Assembly: GCA_946558465.1 (NCBI GenBank)
Contig: CAMNTM010000001.1
Span: forward strand, 62,001-126,000
DNA length: 64,000 nucleotides
Origin: an uncultured Lachnospiraceae bacterium
GTDB lineage: Bacteria; Bacillota; Clostridia; Lachnospirales; Lachnospiraceae
Reading direction: 5' to 3'
Notes under the pieces: model-generated
What the model saw: only the letters and a program-made list of their open reading frames with translations
Told to the model about the DNA's origin: nothing
Databases searched by the model: none
Program-made: the position numbers and the translations under genes
Shown: one piece after another, positions 36,075-43,492 of the stretch
Numbering within the stretch: position 1 is the first letter of the stretch
Layout of the letters: each line of letters starts with the position of its first letter

Positions 36075-36108
36075 GGGGCCTTACCAAAAACCCTTTCAGT
36101 AAAGCCCC
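36075..36108 (-). terminator. Intercistronic hairpin between binding-protein and ATPase genes
   Basis: GGGGCTTTAC and GTAAGGCCCC, read on the minus strand, pair around TGAAAGGGTTTTTG, followed by TTTGTT. This is the third example in the window of a hairpin placed exactly between binding-protein and ATPase genes. Confidence 0.65.
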
Positions 36109-36118
36109 TCCTTTAAAT

Positions 36119-37252
36119 TTATTCGCTGAACTTAAATTCAAATGAAGAATAATTAGCGTCTCCGCCGTTCATCTGGCTTGCAGCCTTAATATCAAAGTTC
36201 TTCGGAATATTATCCGGATAATCTGTATAGAATTTGTCTACAGTATCCTTTGTAATTGGTAATAACTTAAGGATTGTCTTTGGTGTCTCAATCTTCTTGC
36301 CGTTCAGATAATCATACATCTGGATAACGCCGTATCCGCCTACTAGCCAGTGTCCGCCAATATCATACTGAAGCTCGCCGTTTTCTACAGCTTCAACATT
36401 AGATGAGTTCAAATCCATACCTACGATTGTGATATCTTTTCCCGGTGTCAGCCCTGCGTTCTTACATGCTGCCATAACACCTGTAGCAGTTCCGCCGTTT
36501 GCAGACCAAATACCATTTACTTTTTCAGATGACTGAAGAAGGTCCTCTGTAGCCGGAAGGGAAGTCTCAGCTGCGAAGTCGCCGTTTACACGTCCAACAA
36601 CCTCAATCTTCATACCTTTTCCTTCATACTCTTCCAGAGCCTTGTCAAATCCTTTTTCACGATTGATTGCAACTGCTGTACCAGGAGTTCCCTGTACAAC
36701 GCCTACATATAATGTGCCGTCTGCATCCGGTGTCGCATTTTCAAAAAGGTTGCATGCCATGTTGTAGCCTGCATCTGCATCGTCTGGTCCGATAAAGCTG
36801 ATGTACTGCTTGTAATCACCCTGCGGATCAAACTCTTCAATATCGGAGTCAAATGCAATCATCGGAATCCCCTGTGCTTCGCACATCTCGGCACATTTTG
36901 TTCCAGATGCATAATACGGGTCAATCAGAATACCATCAATACCTGCTGCCATTGCATCTTCTACGTTTTTGTTCATTGTATCAGCGTTATTGTCTGCACT
37001 GTATACATCAATTGTACATCCAAGCTCTTTTGCACACTGCTCAGCAAACTCTACACAGTTCTCAAAATACTCATGATTCATAGTCGGAACCAGCATTGCA
37101 AACTTATATCCGCCGCCTGATGAATCTTCACTTTTCTCTTCCTTCTTGTCACCGTCACCGGAGCTCTCTCCGCCGCCTGATGAACCACAGCCAACTGCTA
37201 ATGCTGCTACCATTGCAGCACACAAAAGTATACTTAGAATCTTTCTTCTCAT
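36119..37252 (-). CDS. Sugar ABC transporter substrate-binding lipoprotein
   Basis: A 377-residue type I periplasmic binding protein with lipoprotein signal (LALAVGC-type lipobox, here ALAVGC near residue 22) and a charged Gly/Ser/Glu spacer. Typical family strands are FAMLVPTMNHEYFENCVEFA, GIDGILIDPYYASGTKCAEM and IWSANGGTATGVMAA. It is the first gene of the long operon that includes ATPase, permease, isomerase-family protein, cupin, DhaK and DhaL. A TTAGGCCTAA palindrome lies about 50 nt upstream and the IclR gene is divergent, so IclR control is likely. Confidence 0.93.
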   Translation of the reverse strand: MRRKILSILLCAAMVAALAVGCGSSGGGESSGDGDKKEEKSEDSSGGGYKFAMLVPTMNHEYFENCVEFAEQCAKELGCTIDVYSADNNADTMNKNVEDAMAAGIDGILIDPYYASGTKCAEMCEAQGIPMIAFDSDIEEFDPQGDYKQYISFIGPDDADAGYNMACNLFENATPDADGTLYVGVVQGTPGTAVAINREKGFDKALEEYEGKGMKIEVVGRVNGDFAAETSLPATEDLLQSSEKVNGIWSANGGTATGVMAACKNAGLTPGKDITIVGMDLNSSNVEAVENGELQYDIGGHWLVGGYGVIQMYDYLNGKKIETPKTILKLLPITKDTVDKFYTDYPDNIPKNFDIKAASQMNGGDANYSSFEFKFSE

Positions 37253-37292
37253 AATGTCTCCTCCTTTTGTAGGGTTAAATTATTTTATTACA

Positions 37293-37316
37293 AATAAGTA
37301 TTAGGCCTAACTTATT
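37293..37316. promoter_or_regulatory. Palindromic operator candidate for the IclR regulator
   Basis: A perfect 10-bp palindrome TTAGGCCTAA flanked by AATAAGTA and CTTATT forms a 24-bp near-palindrome between the divergent importer operon and the iclR-type gene, 41-64 nt from the importer start codon. The position and symmetry fit the operator of the adjacent IclR protein. No binding evidence can be read from sequence. Confidence 0.55.
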
Positions 37317-37484
37317 TATTAACCATTCTAGTTTTGTGCAATTTGTACAGTTTATCTGTGTTTTCAATAATTTACTTGTATTATATACCCCTCCTCCATC
37401 CCTTGTCAACAGATTTTTTCCATATTTGCTAATTTAATTTTCATATATGAAAATATTGATTTTTAAATCCAGATTTGATATATT

Positions 37485-38306
37485 ATGGATAAAATAAGAA
37501 CAACGAAAGGTATAGAAAGAATTCCTATGGAAAATAAAAATGAAAGCCAGAATTTCCCGCCTGCTGCGGAACGGACATTACAGATCTTAGATTACTTCGC
37601 CGACGACCCCTCAGCCAAAACATTAAAAACAATTGCAGATAAATTGTCAATTCCCTTGACTTCTCTATATCGGATTATCAACTGCATGCAGGAGTACCGC
37701 TATATCGTCGAGGATCCAAAACGGCCGAACTACTTTAAACCAGGATATAAGCTCTCACAATTTTCCAATATTATTTCGACAGAAAGAGATCTAATTAAGC
37801 TGGCCAGGCCCTTCATGGAAGAACTGGCTAGAAAATCAAGCCAGGCATGCCAGCTCTGCACTCTGACAGAAAGCGGAATCTGTACGATTGATCAATGTCT
37901 CCCCCATTCCGGCATTATCTATATCACAGAACTAGGCGAGACTCTTCCTGTCAACGTAAGCGCCTCCGGAAAGCTCTTGACTGCGCTTCTTCCTTCCAAG
38001 AAGCAAAAATCCTTCCTGAAAAGAGCCACAAGATTATTCCGGCAGCGTACGCCAAATACAATTATAGATGTAGAAGAGTTCCAGAAAGAACTGGATAGAA
38101 TAAAAAAGCTGAGATACGGAACTGATGTTGAAGAATATGCCGTCGGAATCGGCTGCATAGCAGTACCGATCCACAATGCAAATAAAGAACCGATTGCCGC
38201 AATCGGAGTAACCGGACCAATTGAATTTTATCAGAATATGAACAATTTTAATACGACGCTGGAGGATCTGCTTGATATCAGCGGGAAGATAGAGGTGCTG
38301 CTGTAA
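37485..38306 (+). CDS. IclR-family transcriptional regulator
   Basis: A 273-residue regulator. The N-terminal winged helix is at about 30-90 (AERTLQILDYFADD, then LKTIADKLSIPLTSLYRIIN), and the C-terminal effector domain at about 105-270 has the SASGKLLTALLP and VGIGCIAVPIHN motifs. The start at 37485 lacks a good ribosome site; MENKNES at 37527 is an alternative and would match the usual family length better. It is transcribed away from the importer operon and most likely represses it until a sugar-derived ligand binds. Element A follows 21 nt after its stop. Confidence 0.92.
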   Translation: MDKIRTTKGIERIPMENKNESQNFPPAAERTLQILDYFADDPSAKTLKTIADKLSIPLTSLYRIINCMQEYRYIVEDPKRPNYFKPGYKLSQFSNIISTERDLIKLARPFMEELARKSSQACQLCTLTESGICTIDQCLPHSGIIYITELGETLPVNVSASGKLLTALLPSKKQKSFLKRATRLFRQRTPNTIIDVEEFQKELDRIKKLRYGTDVEEYAVGIGCIAVPIHNANKEPIAAIGVTGPIEFYQNMNNFNTTLEDLLDISGKIEVLL

Positions 38307-38327
38307 GGGTTTCGCGGGAGGGAGGAC

Positions 38328-38463
38328 GCACAGGAAAGGAGGATTGTCCGCGTCACCCCGCTCTCGCTTCGCATAAAGCGCAGCAGTACTAAGCTCGTGA
38401 AAACCCTCGCTAAGTACTGGCGCTTTATGAGAGGTTCCTTTGGACAATCCTCCTTTCCTGTGC
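38328..38463 (+). repeat. 136-nt structured repeat element, copy A
   Basis: Two perfect 22-nt arms (GCACAGGAAAGGAGG plus ATTGTCC, and the reverse complement) enclose a 92-nt core. In the core CATAAAGCGC and CAGTACT pair with AGTACTG and GCGCTTTATG around a conserved AGCTCGTGAAAAC loop region; GCGTCACCCCGCTCTCGCTT and GAGAGGTTCCTTT flank this stem. Copy B at 39062-39197 has the same 22-92-22 layout and same core, but different bases in both stems with pairing kept. It begins 21 nt after the iclR stop and points in the same direction as that gene. Confidence 0.85.
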
Positions 38464-38940
38464 TGACTTCGTGCCGCGAAATACAGGCTGGCGAAGGGAT
38501 TTTGACTGTAAGAGGAAGCTCACATATATGAGAGGTTCCTTTGGATAATCCTTCGTTCCTGTGCTGGCTCTGCGGCCGCGAAATACAGGCTGGCGAAGGG
38601 ATTTTGACTGTAAGAGGAAGCTCACATATATGAGAGGTTCCTTTGGATAATCCTTCGTTCCTGTGCTGGCTCTGCGGCCGCGAAATACAGGCTGGCGAAG
38701 GGATTTTGACTGTAAGAGGAAGTTCACATATATGAGAGGTTCCTTTGGACAATCCTCCTTTCCTGTGCTGACTTTGCGGCCGCGAAATATAGGCCGGCGA
38801 GGGGATTTGGGGCTGCGAGGAGCATTCCATATATGGATATGGAAAGTTCCTTTGGACAATCCTCTATTCCCAGGCTGACTTTACACCGCGAAATACAGGC
38901 TGGCGAAAGGATTTGGGGCTGCGAGGGGCATTTCATACAT
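38429..38940 (+). repeat. Five-unit tandem repeat (~102 bp) derived from the 3' tail of element A
   Basis: Units begin near 38429, 38530, 38632, 38734 and 38841, each with GAGAGGTTCCTTTGGA (last unit diverged) followed by a CTGTGCTG, CCGCGAAATACAGGCTGGCG and GGGATTT block. Units 2 and 3 are almost identical; units 4 and 5 have drifted. Each unit starts with the end of the element core and its right arm, so the array looks like amplification of the element tail plus about 80 bp of flank. The reading frames in it come from 102 being divisible by three and are not taken as genes. Confidence 0.85.
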
Positions 38941-38977
38941 AAATATAACAAGGTGTCATATTTTGTCTTTCTTGTAT

Positions 38978-39019
38978 AAAAAGACTGAGCCGCAGGCGGC
39001 AGTCCGCCTGCGCTCAGTC
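38978..39019 (-). terminator. Terminator of the PfkB-DUF4867-xylulokinase unit
   Basis: On the minus strand GACTGAG, CGCAGGCGG, an ACTG loop and CCGCCTGCG with CTCAGTC (one bulge) are followed by TTTTTAT. It is the first strong minus-strand terminator downstream of the xylulokinase gene, beyond element B. Confidence 0.85.
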
Positions 39020-39061
39020 TCTCTACCTTAAGCACGCTATATTTTACGGGCCGTGAAGTCA

Positions 39062-39197
39062 GCTCAGTTGGCGGTAATTGTCCAAAGGAACCTCTCAAAC
39101 GACGCCGGCACTTAGCGAGGTTTTTCACGAGCTTAGTACCGTTGCGCCGTTTGCGAAGCGAGAGCGGGGTGACGCGGACAATTACCGCCAACTGAGC
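39062..39197 (-). repeat. 136-nt structured repeat element, copy B
   Basis: Read on the minus strand this has arms GCTCAGTTGGCGGTA plus ATTGTCC and the perfect reverse complement (22 nt each) around a 92-nt core colinear with copy A. The core stem here is CAAACGGCGC / GCGTCGTTTG and CGGTACT / AGTGCCG, where several base pairs differ from copy A in a compensating way. It begins 18 nt after the xylulokinase stop and points in the same direction as that gene, mirroring copy A after iclR. Confidence 0.85.
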
Positions 39198-39215
39198 GTC
39201 CCCGCCCCGCTAAAA

Positions 39216-40676
39216 CTATACCCACAACCCTTTAACCGCCGGATACAGCTTTTTAAACTCCTGATATCTTTCTTCGTATTTCGCGGCCAGCTCTTCTTCC
39301 GGTTCCACGGTATCTACTACCTTCACAAGCTTTTCTGCAATGGTCTTGACATCCGGATATTCTCCGCAGCCTACTGCGGCCAGCATAGCTCCGCCAAGAG
39401 CCGGACCCTCCTCACTTTCAATAACATCCACCTTTAAATTCATGACATTGGCAATAATTTTTTTCCATAGAGGGCTCTTTGCTCCGCCGCCGCAGATTTT
39501 CGTACGCTCAATCTGAATTCCCAGGCTTCTTGCAATCTCCAGAGAATCTCTGAGACCAAATGCAACACCCTCCAGTACCGCCTGAGTCATATCCTCCCTC
39601 GTGGTATCCATGGTCATACCGATGAACATCGCTCTCGCATTCGGATTATTATGAGGGGAGCGCTCACCCATCAGATACGGAAGATAGAATACCTGATTCT
39701 CTCCCAGCTTCTCTATTCCCGCCTGCTCCGCGGCAAAATCCTTTGTCTTCAATATCTCTTCATTCCACCATTTATTACAGGAGGCCGCGCTTAACATACA
39801 GCCCATCAGATGATAGCTTCCGTCAGCATGAGCAAAGGAATGCAGTGCATTATTCTCATCTACTCCGAAACTCTTGCTGGAAATGAAGATCGTACCGGAG
39901 GTTCCCAGTGAGATATTGCACATTCCGTCTCCTACTGTTCCTGTTCCTACGGCTGCCGCCGCATTGTCTCCGGCTCCTGCAATTACCTTTACTGTCTCAG
40001 GCAGTTTCAGCTCTTCGGCAATCTCCTTTTTCAATACCCCTACTGCCTCAAAGCTCTCATACAGCTTTGGAAGCTGTTCCTCTGAAATCCCGCATATCTC
40101 CAGCATCTCCTTCGACCAGCATCTATTCTTTACATCCATAAGCAGCATACCGGAGGCATCCGACACATCACTGCAGAATACGCTGGAAAGCCTGTATGCA
40201 AGGTAATCCTTTGGAAGCATGATTTTTTTAATCCTTGCAAAATTCTGCGGTTCATGCTCCCTAAGCCACAGAAGCTTTGGGGCTGTAAAGCCTGCAAATG
40301 CAATATTAGCCGTGTACTCTGACAGCTTGTCTTTCCCGATAATCCGATTCAAATATTCTGTCTCTTCTCCGGTTCTTCCGTCATTCCAAAGAATAGCGGG
40401 ACGAATCACATGATCTGATTCGTCTAACGCTACCAGTCCATGCATCTGACCACCGAAGCTGATTCCCGCCACCTTTGATCTGTCACAGTCAGCTGTAAGC
40501 TCCTTTAACCCTTCTATAGACTGTGCAAACCAATCCTCCGGATTCTGCTCCGACCAGCCCGGATTCGGAAAGCACAGGGAATATTCTCTGGATACGATTT
40601 TTTTGATTTCTCCTTTTTCATCCATCAGCAGAAGCTTTACCGCCGAGGTTCCAAGATCAACACCTACATACAACAT
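39216..40676 (-). CDS. xylB: Xylulokinase (FGGY family)
   Basis: A 486-residue sugar kinase that phosphorylates a pentulose, most likely D-xylulose to xylulose-5-P for the pentose phosphate pathway. Start at 40676 (MLYVGVDLGTSAVKLL) follows AGGAGG; the longer in-frame start has none. The ATPase core shows GVDLGTSAVK, CISFGGQMHGLV-type AGISFGGQMHGLVALD, the GAGDNAAAAVGTG phosphate loop and KICGGGAKSPLW. These match XylB; FGGY enzymes with other pentuloses (ribulose, fuculose) cannot be fully excluded. It is the last gene of the unit started by the PfkB kinase. Confidence 0.9.
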   Translation of the reverse strand: MLYVGVDLGTSAVKLLLMDEKGEIKKIVSREYSLCFPNPGWSEQNPEDWFAQSIEGLKELTADCDRSKVAGISFGGQMHGLVALDESDHVIRPAILWNDGRTGEETEYLNRIIGKDKLSEYTANIAFAGFTAPKLLWLREHEPQNFARIKKIMLPKDYLAYRLSSVFCSDVSDASGMLLMDVKNRCWSKEMLEICGISEEQLPKLYESFEAVGVLKKEIAEELKLPETVKVIAGAGDNAAAAVGTGTVGDGMCNISLGTSGTIFISSKSFGVDENNALHSFAHADGSYHLMGCMLSAASCNKWWNEEILKTKDFAAEQAGIEKLGENQVFYLPYLMGERSPHNNPNARAMFIGMTMDTTREDMTQAVLEGVAFGLRDSLEIARSLGIQIERTKICGGGAKSPLWKKIIANVMNLKVDVIESEEGPALGGAMLAAVGCGEYPDVKTIAEKLVKVVDTVEPEEELAAKYEERYQEFKKLYPAVKGLWV

Positions 40677-40753
40677 TTTCTCTTCCTCCTTAGATTTATA
40701 TAGAATGTTAAAGCCTGCCAAGACATGTATCTATACTTTATCCGCTCAGATGA

Positions 40754-41371
40754 CTACACGGATATATTTTCTCCCCTAAGTCCACAGAAGGCTCCTTCAA
40801 TTCCTGCTTCCTCATGCGCCAGAAGCCATTTATTCTTTGCTGTCATAAGCCGGTCCTCGCCTGCGCCTTCATGTCCTCTGTCAAGCTCCGTATTTGTACA
40901 CTCAGGAAGAATGATCACACATCGAAAGCCTTCTTTTCCGGTTCTGCACGGAGCATAATGAAGAGTCGTAGCATACAGCTCAACGACGGTTCCTGCCGGC
41001 ACCAGGAATGCCTGAACCTTCGAGGTATCATAAAAATATTCTTCCGTAACATCTTGCTGTCTTCCTACCAAAAGAATCAACTCTGTTACCGCGGCGTCTA
41101 TTTCTGAAGAACGATGATATTCCAACGCATTCAGCATGTTATTATGCCCATTACAATATCCCACCTGTATCGGCAGCCCGCCGAATCCTTTCTCCCGGAA
41201 GGCTTTTGCTGCCTCCAGCTCCTCCAGCTCCTTCAGAGACGGTTCATAAACTACCCCGGCTTCCGGAAGAGGTGTCTTCTCCATCACACGCACCATCTCC
41301 GAAATATCATAGCCCTCAAGCACACGCCCGTAGGGAGTAAATTCCTTATCTGTTATATTATAAATCTTCAT
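40754..41371 (-). CDS. DUF4867 family protein
   Basis: A 205-residue protein of a family often found beside pentose or ketose kinases. It has a cupin-like beta-rich body: AFLVPAGTVVELYATTLHYAPC resembles the metal-site region of small cupins, and LPIQVGYCNGHNNMLNALEYH is an early conserved block. Such folds suggest a sugar isomerase or mutarotase role, but no reaction is established to my knowledge. It lies between the PfkB kinase and xylulokinase genes on one strand. Confidence 0.8.
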   Translation of the reverse strand: MKIYNITDKEFTPYGRVLEGYDISEMVRVMEKTPLPEAGVVYEPSLKELEELEAAKAFREKGFGGLPIQVGYCNGHNNMLNALEYHRSSEIDAAVTELILLVGRQQDVTEEYFYDTSKVQAFLVPAGTVVELYATTLHYAPCRTGKEGFRCVIILPECTNTELDRGHEGAGEDRLMTAKNKWLLAHEEAGIEGAFCGLRGENISV

Positions 41372-41400
41372 TTTCTTTCCTCCTTCACTCTACAGCCCGG

Positions 41401-41535
41401 AATCCATTCACTCTGCTGTTTTTAATCCAACCACTCTGCTGCTTTTAATCCAGCCATTCTGCTGCTTTTAGTCCAGCCATTCTGCTGCTTTTAATCCAGC
41501 CGTTCTGCTGCTTTTAGTCCAGCCATTCTGCTGCA
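41401..41535. repeat. 23-bp tandem repeat (six units) copying the 3' end of the PfkB gene
   Basis: Six contiguous 23-bp units of the type AGTCCAGCCATTCTGCTGCT plus TTT are seen, the rightmost overlapping the end of the coding sequence. On the minus strand each unit encodes AAEWLD and a stop, i.e. repeats the last codons of the kinase. The outermost units are the most diverged. Slipped-strand expansion is the likely origin, and copy number may vary among strains. Confidence 0.9.
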
Positions 41536-42455
41536 CCGGCCATACTTACTGCTCTCGCTCCACATAGATTTGCAAACTCGGCGCACTCCCTTAAACTATA
41601 TTTTTCCGACAGCCTATACAAAAACCCTGCTGCGAAGCTGTCTCCGGCTCCGGTCGTATCCACGCATACAGCCTCCGCCGCGGGACTCCAGAATTCCTCT
41701 TTTCTGCTTCTCACGTAACATCCTCTTGCACCGCACTTGATAACTACACAGCCGGCCCCGGCCTTTAATAAGACAGCCCCGGCCTCCTCTGCAGTATCGG
41801 TTTCCGTTCTTGGCATACCGTCTTCCACTTTTTTCCCGGAAGCTCCCCATACAAGCAACGCCGCTTCCTCCTCATTTGCAAACAAATAATCTACATATCG
41901 AAGAGCCGGCGCCAAATCCTCCGCTCTCTCCCCATTCTTACATTTGGTCATATCCGCACATACCGTTATTCCCTGGCTCTTTGCCTGAAAAAATAATGCC
42001 TCAAGCTTTGGCGGCCCCATATGCGGAGACACAAAAATACTCGCAAAGCATAAAAGCTTTGTCCCTTCCGGAAACGGCACTGTAATATCTGATAGCTGAA
42101 GAGCTCTAAGGCTTCCGTTTCGGTTCGTGAGAAAGCTCCTCTGTCCATCCTCTCCTACCAGAACTACATTGATGCCTGTTGTGACAGAGGCTTTGCTGCA
42201 GCTTTCCGAAAGCTCAATTCCCTTTTCTCTGCAATACCCCGTCAGATATTTACCCGCTCTATCCTTGCCGATCACCGTCTCAAGACGGACGGATTTTCCA
42301 AGCCCTGCAAGCACCGCCGCCTCATTCAGCGCATCTCCGCCCGGCGACATGCGGATATCCTCCGCCGGATATGAACCTGTTTGAAATACTTTTTCATCAG
42401 CCGGACGTACAAGTATGTCCAGAATCGCAGCGCCAATAATCATGATTTCCGGCAT
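41514..42455 (-). CDS. PfkB-family carbohydrate kinase
   Basis: A 313-residue ribokinase-type sugar kinase. The N-terminal substrate motif PGGDALNEAAVLAGLGK and the C-terminal ATP-site and catalytic motif DTTGAGDSFAAGF are both intact. KFGARGCY-type (IKCGARGCYV) completes the nucleotide fold. It starts a three-gene unit with DUF4867 and xylulokinase. Substrate could be fructose, ribose, a ketogluconate or a phosphorylated ketose. The last residues, AAEWLD, are copied in the tandem repeat behind the gene. Confidence 0.9.
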   Translation of the reverse strand: MPEIMIIGAAILDILVRPADEKVFQTGSYPAEDIRMSPGGDALNEAAVLAGLGKSVRLETVIGKDRAGKYLTGYCREKGIELSESCSKASVTTGINVVLVGEDGQRSFLTNRNGSLRALQLSDITVPFPEGTKLLCFASIFVSPHMGPPKLEALFFQAKSQGITVCADMTKCKNGERAEDLAPALRYVDYLFANEEEAALLVWGASGKKVEDGMPRTETDTAEEAGAVLLKAGAGCVVIKCGARGCYVRSRKEEFWSPAAEAVCVDTTGAGDSFAAGFLYRLSEKYSLRECAEFANLCGARAVSMAGAAEWLD

Positions 42456-42623
42456 TTTTCTATTCTCCCAAAGAAAAGTCAGATTTGTATAAATAATTTT
42501 CGAATATCTGCTTTAAATATTATAACATTCATGCTTCTATAACTCAATCATTGGATTGCAGCTCTTTCTCAAAATCTGCCGTCGTCTTAGTAAGCTGCCC
42601 GTCTGCATTGGATTTTCATTCGA

Positions 42624-42652
42624 TTGACATATCTCATAAATGGACTTATACT
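42624..42652 (+). promoter_or_regulatory. Sigma-70-type promoter of the Crp/Fnr gene
   Basis: A perfect TTGACA (42624-42629) and TATACT (42647-42652) are separated by 17 bases, and the start codon of the regulator lies 27 nt further on. This is the clearest vegetative promoter in the window. Confidence 0.8.
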
Positions 42653-42678
42653 GATTCTGAAATGGGGGAAGACAATCT

Positions 42679-43341
42679 ATGGATTACTCATATTATTTTC
42701 CAATATGGAAAAAACTTACACCCGAACAACAGAATCTTATTTCCGAGAATATCCTTTACCGCAGCGTAAAAAAGGGAACGAGGCTTCATAACGGCAGCAC
42801 AGAATGCACCGGACTTTTCCTCATACAATCAGGCCAGCTTCGGGCTTATATTCTGTCTGACAAGGGACACGAAATTACACTTTATCGTCTGTTTGATATG
42901 GATATCTGCTTATTTTCAGCTTCCTGTATCATGCGTTCCATTCAGTTTGAAATTACAATAGAAGCCGAGAAGGATACAACGCTTTGGCTGATTCCTCCAG
43001 AAATATACAAAAAAATCATGGAAGAATCTGCTCCCGCTGCCAACTACACGAATGAAATCATGGCATCACGCTTTTCTGAAGTTATGTGGCTGATTGAACA
43101 GATCATGTGGAAAAGTCTGGACAAACGCGTCGCTGCATTTTTACTTAACGAAGCCTCTATTGAACATACAAGGCAGCTGAAAACCACCCATGAATCCATT
43201 GCCAGGCATCTGGGAACGCATCGTGAGGTAGTAACCCGGATGCTCCGGTACTTCCAGGATGAAAACATGGTGAAATTAAGCCGGGGAACAATAGAAATTA
43301 TAGATGAGCAAAGGCTGAAAGCCTTAGATGATGATGAATAA
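42679..43341 (+). CDS. Crp/Fnr family transcriptional regulator
   Basis: A 220-residue regulator with an N-terminal cyclic-nucleotide-type beta barrel (about 10-120, KKGTRLHNGSTECTGLFLI) and a C-terminal helix-turn-helix (about 145-210) with TTHESIARHLGTHREVVTRM. It lacks the Fnr iron-sulfur cysteine cluster; Cys77 and Cys83 (DICLFSASC) are the notable pair and could form a redox or persulfide sensor. It is divergent from no gene but convergent with the CoA-disulfide reductase operon, whose sulfur-handling enzymes fit such sensing. The link is inference. Confidence 0.9.
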   Translation: MDYSYYFPIWKKLTPEQQNLISENILYRSVKKGTRLHNGSTECTGLFLIQSGQLRAYILSDKGHEITLYRLFDMDICLFSASCIMRSIQFEITIEAEKDTTLWLIPPEIYKKIMEESAPAANYTNEIMASRFSEVMWLIEQIMWKSLDKRVAAFLLNEASIEHTRQLKTTHESIARHLGTHREVVTRMLRYFQDENMVKLSRGTIEIIDEQRLKALDDDE

Positions 43342-43360
43342 ATCTGCATCCTTTTATTGC

Positions 43361-43464
43361 AACAGGGCTATTGCAAATGCAAGGCTTTCACAACGTATAG
43401 TAATAATGTGGTCAATATCTGTACTATATGCAACTGAAAGTTCTCATTTGACAATAACCCTGTT
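43361..43464. repeat. 104-bp imperfect inverted repeat, MITE-like
   Basis: Outer arms AACAGGGCTATTGCAAATG and CATTTGACAATAACCCTGTT pair with two mismatches; inside, CTTTCA/TGAAAG and GTATAGTA/TACTATAT continue the fold, leaving about 20 loop bases. The whole lies between the convergent Crp/Fnr and CoA-disulfide reductase genes. The form suits a small non-autonomous transposable element or a long two-way transcript hairpin; there is no long U-run. Confidence 0.65.
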
Positions 43465-43492
43465 TTACGTTTAGCAGCCCGGAAGGATATTT

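Noticed and set aside
38231-38859. Two overlapping minus-strand reading frames with a 34-residue repeat
   Set aside because: They arise because the tandem unit is about 102 bp, a multiple of three. There is no ribosome site, they run into the iclR gene in antisense, and composition is unlike a real protein.
38429-38940. CRISPR-like array
   Set aside because: Units are contiguous ~102-bp repeats without short constant repeats and unique spacers, and no cas gene is near.
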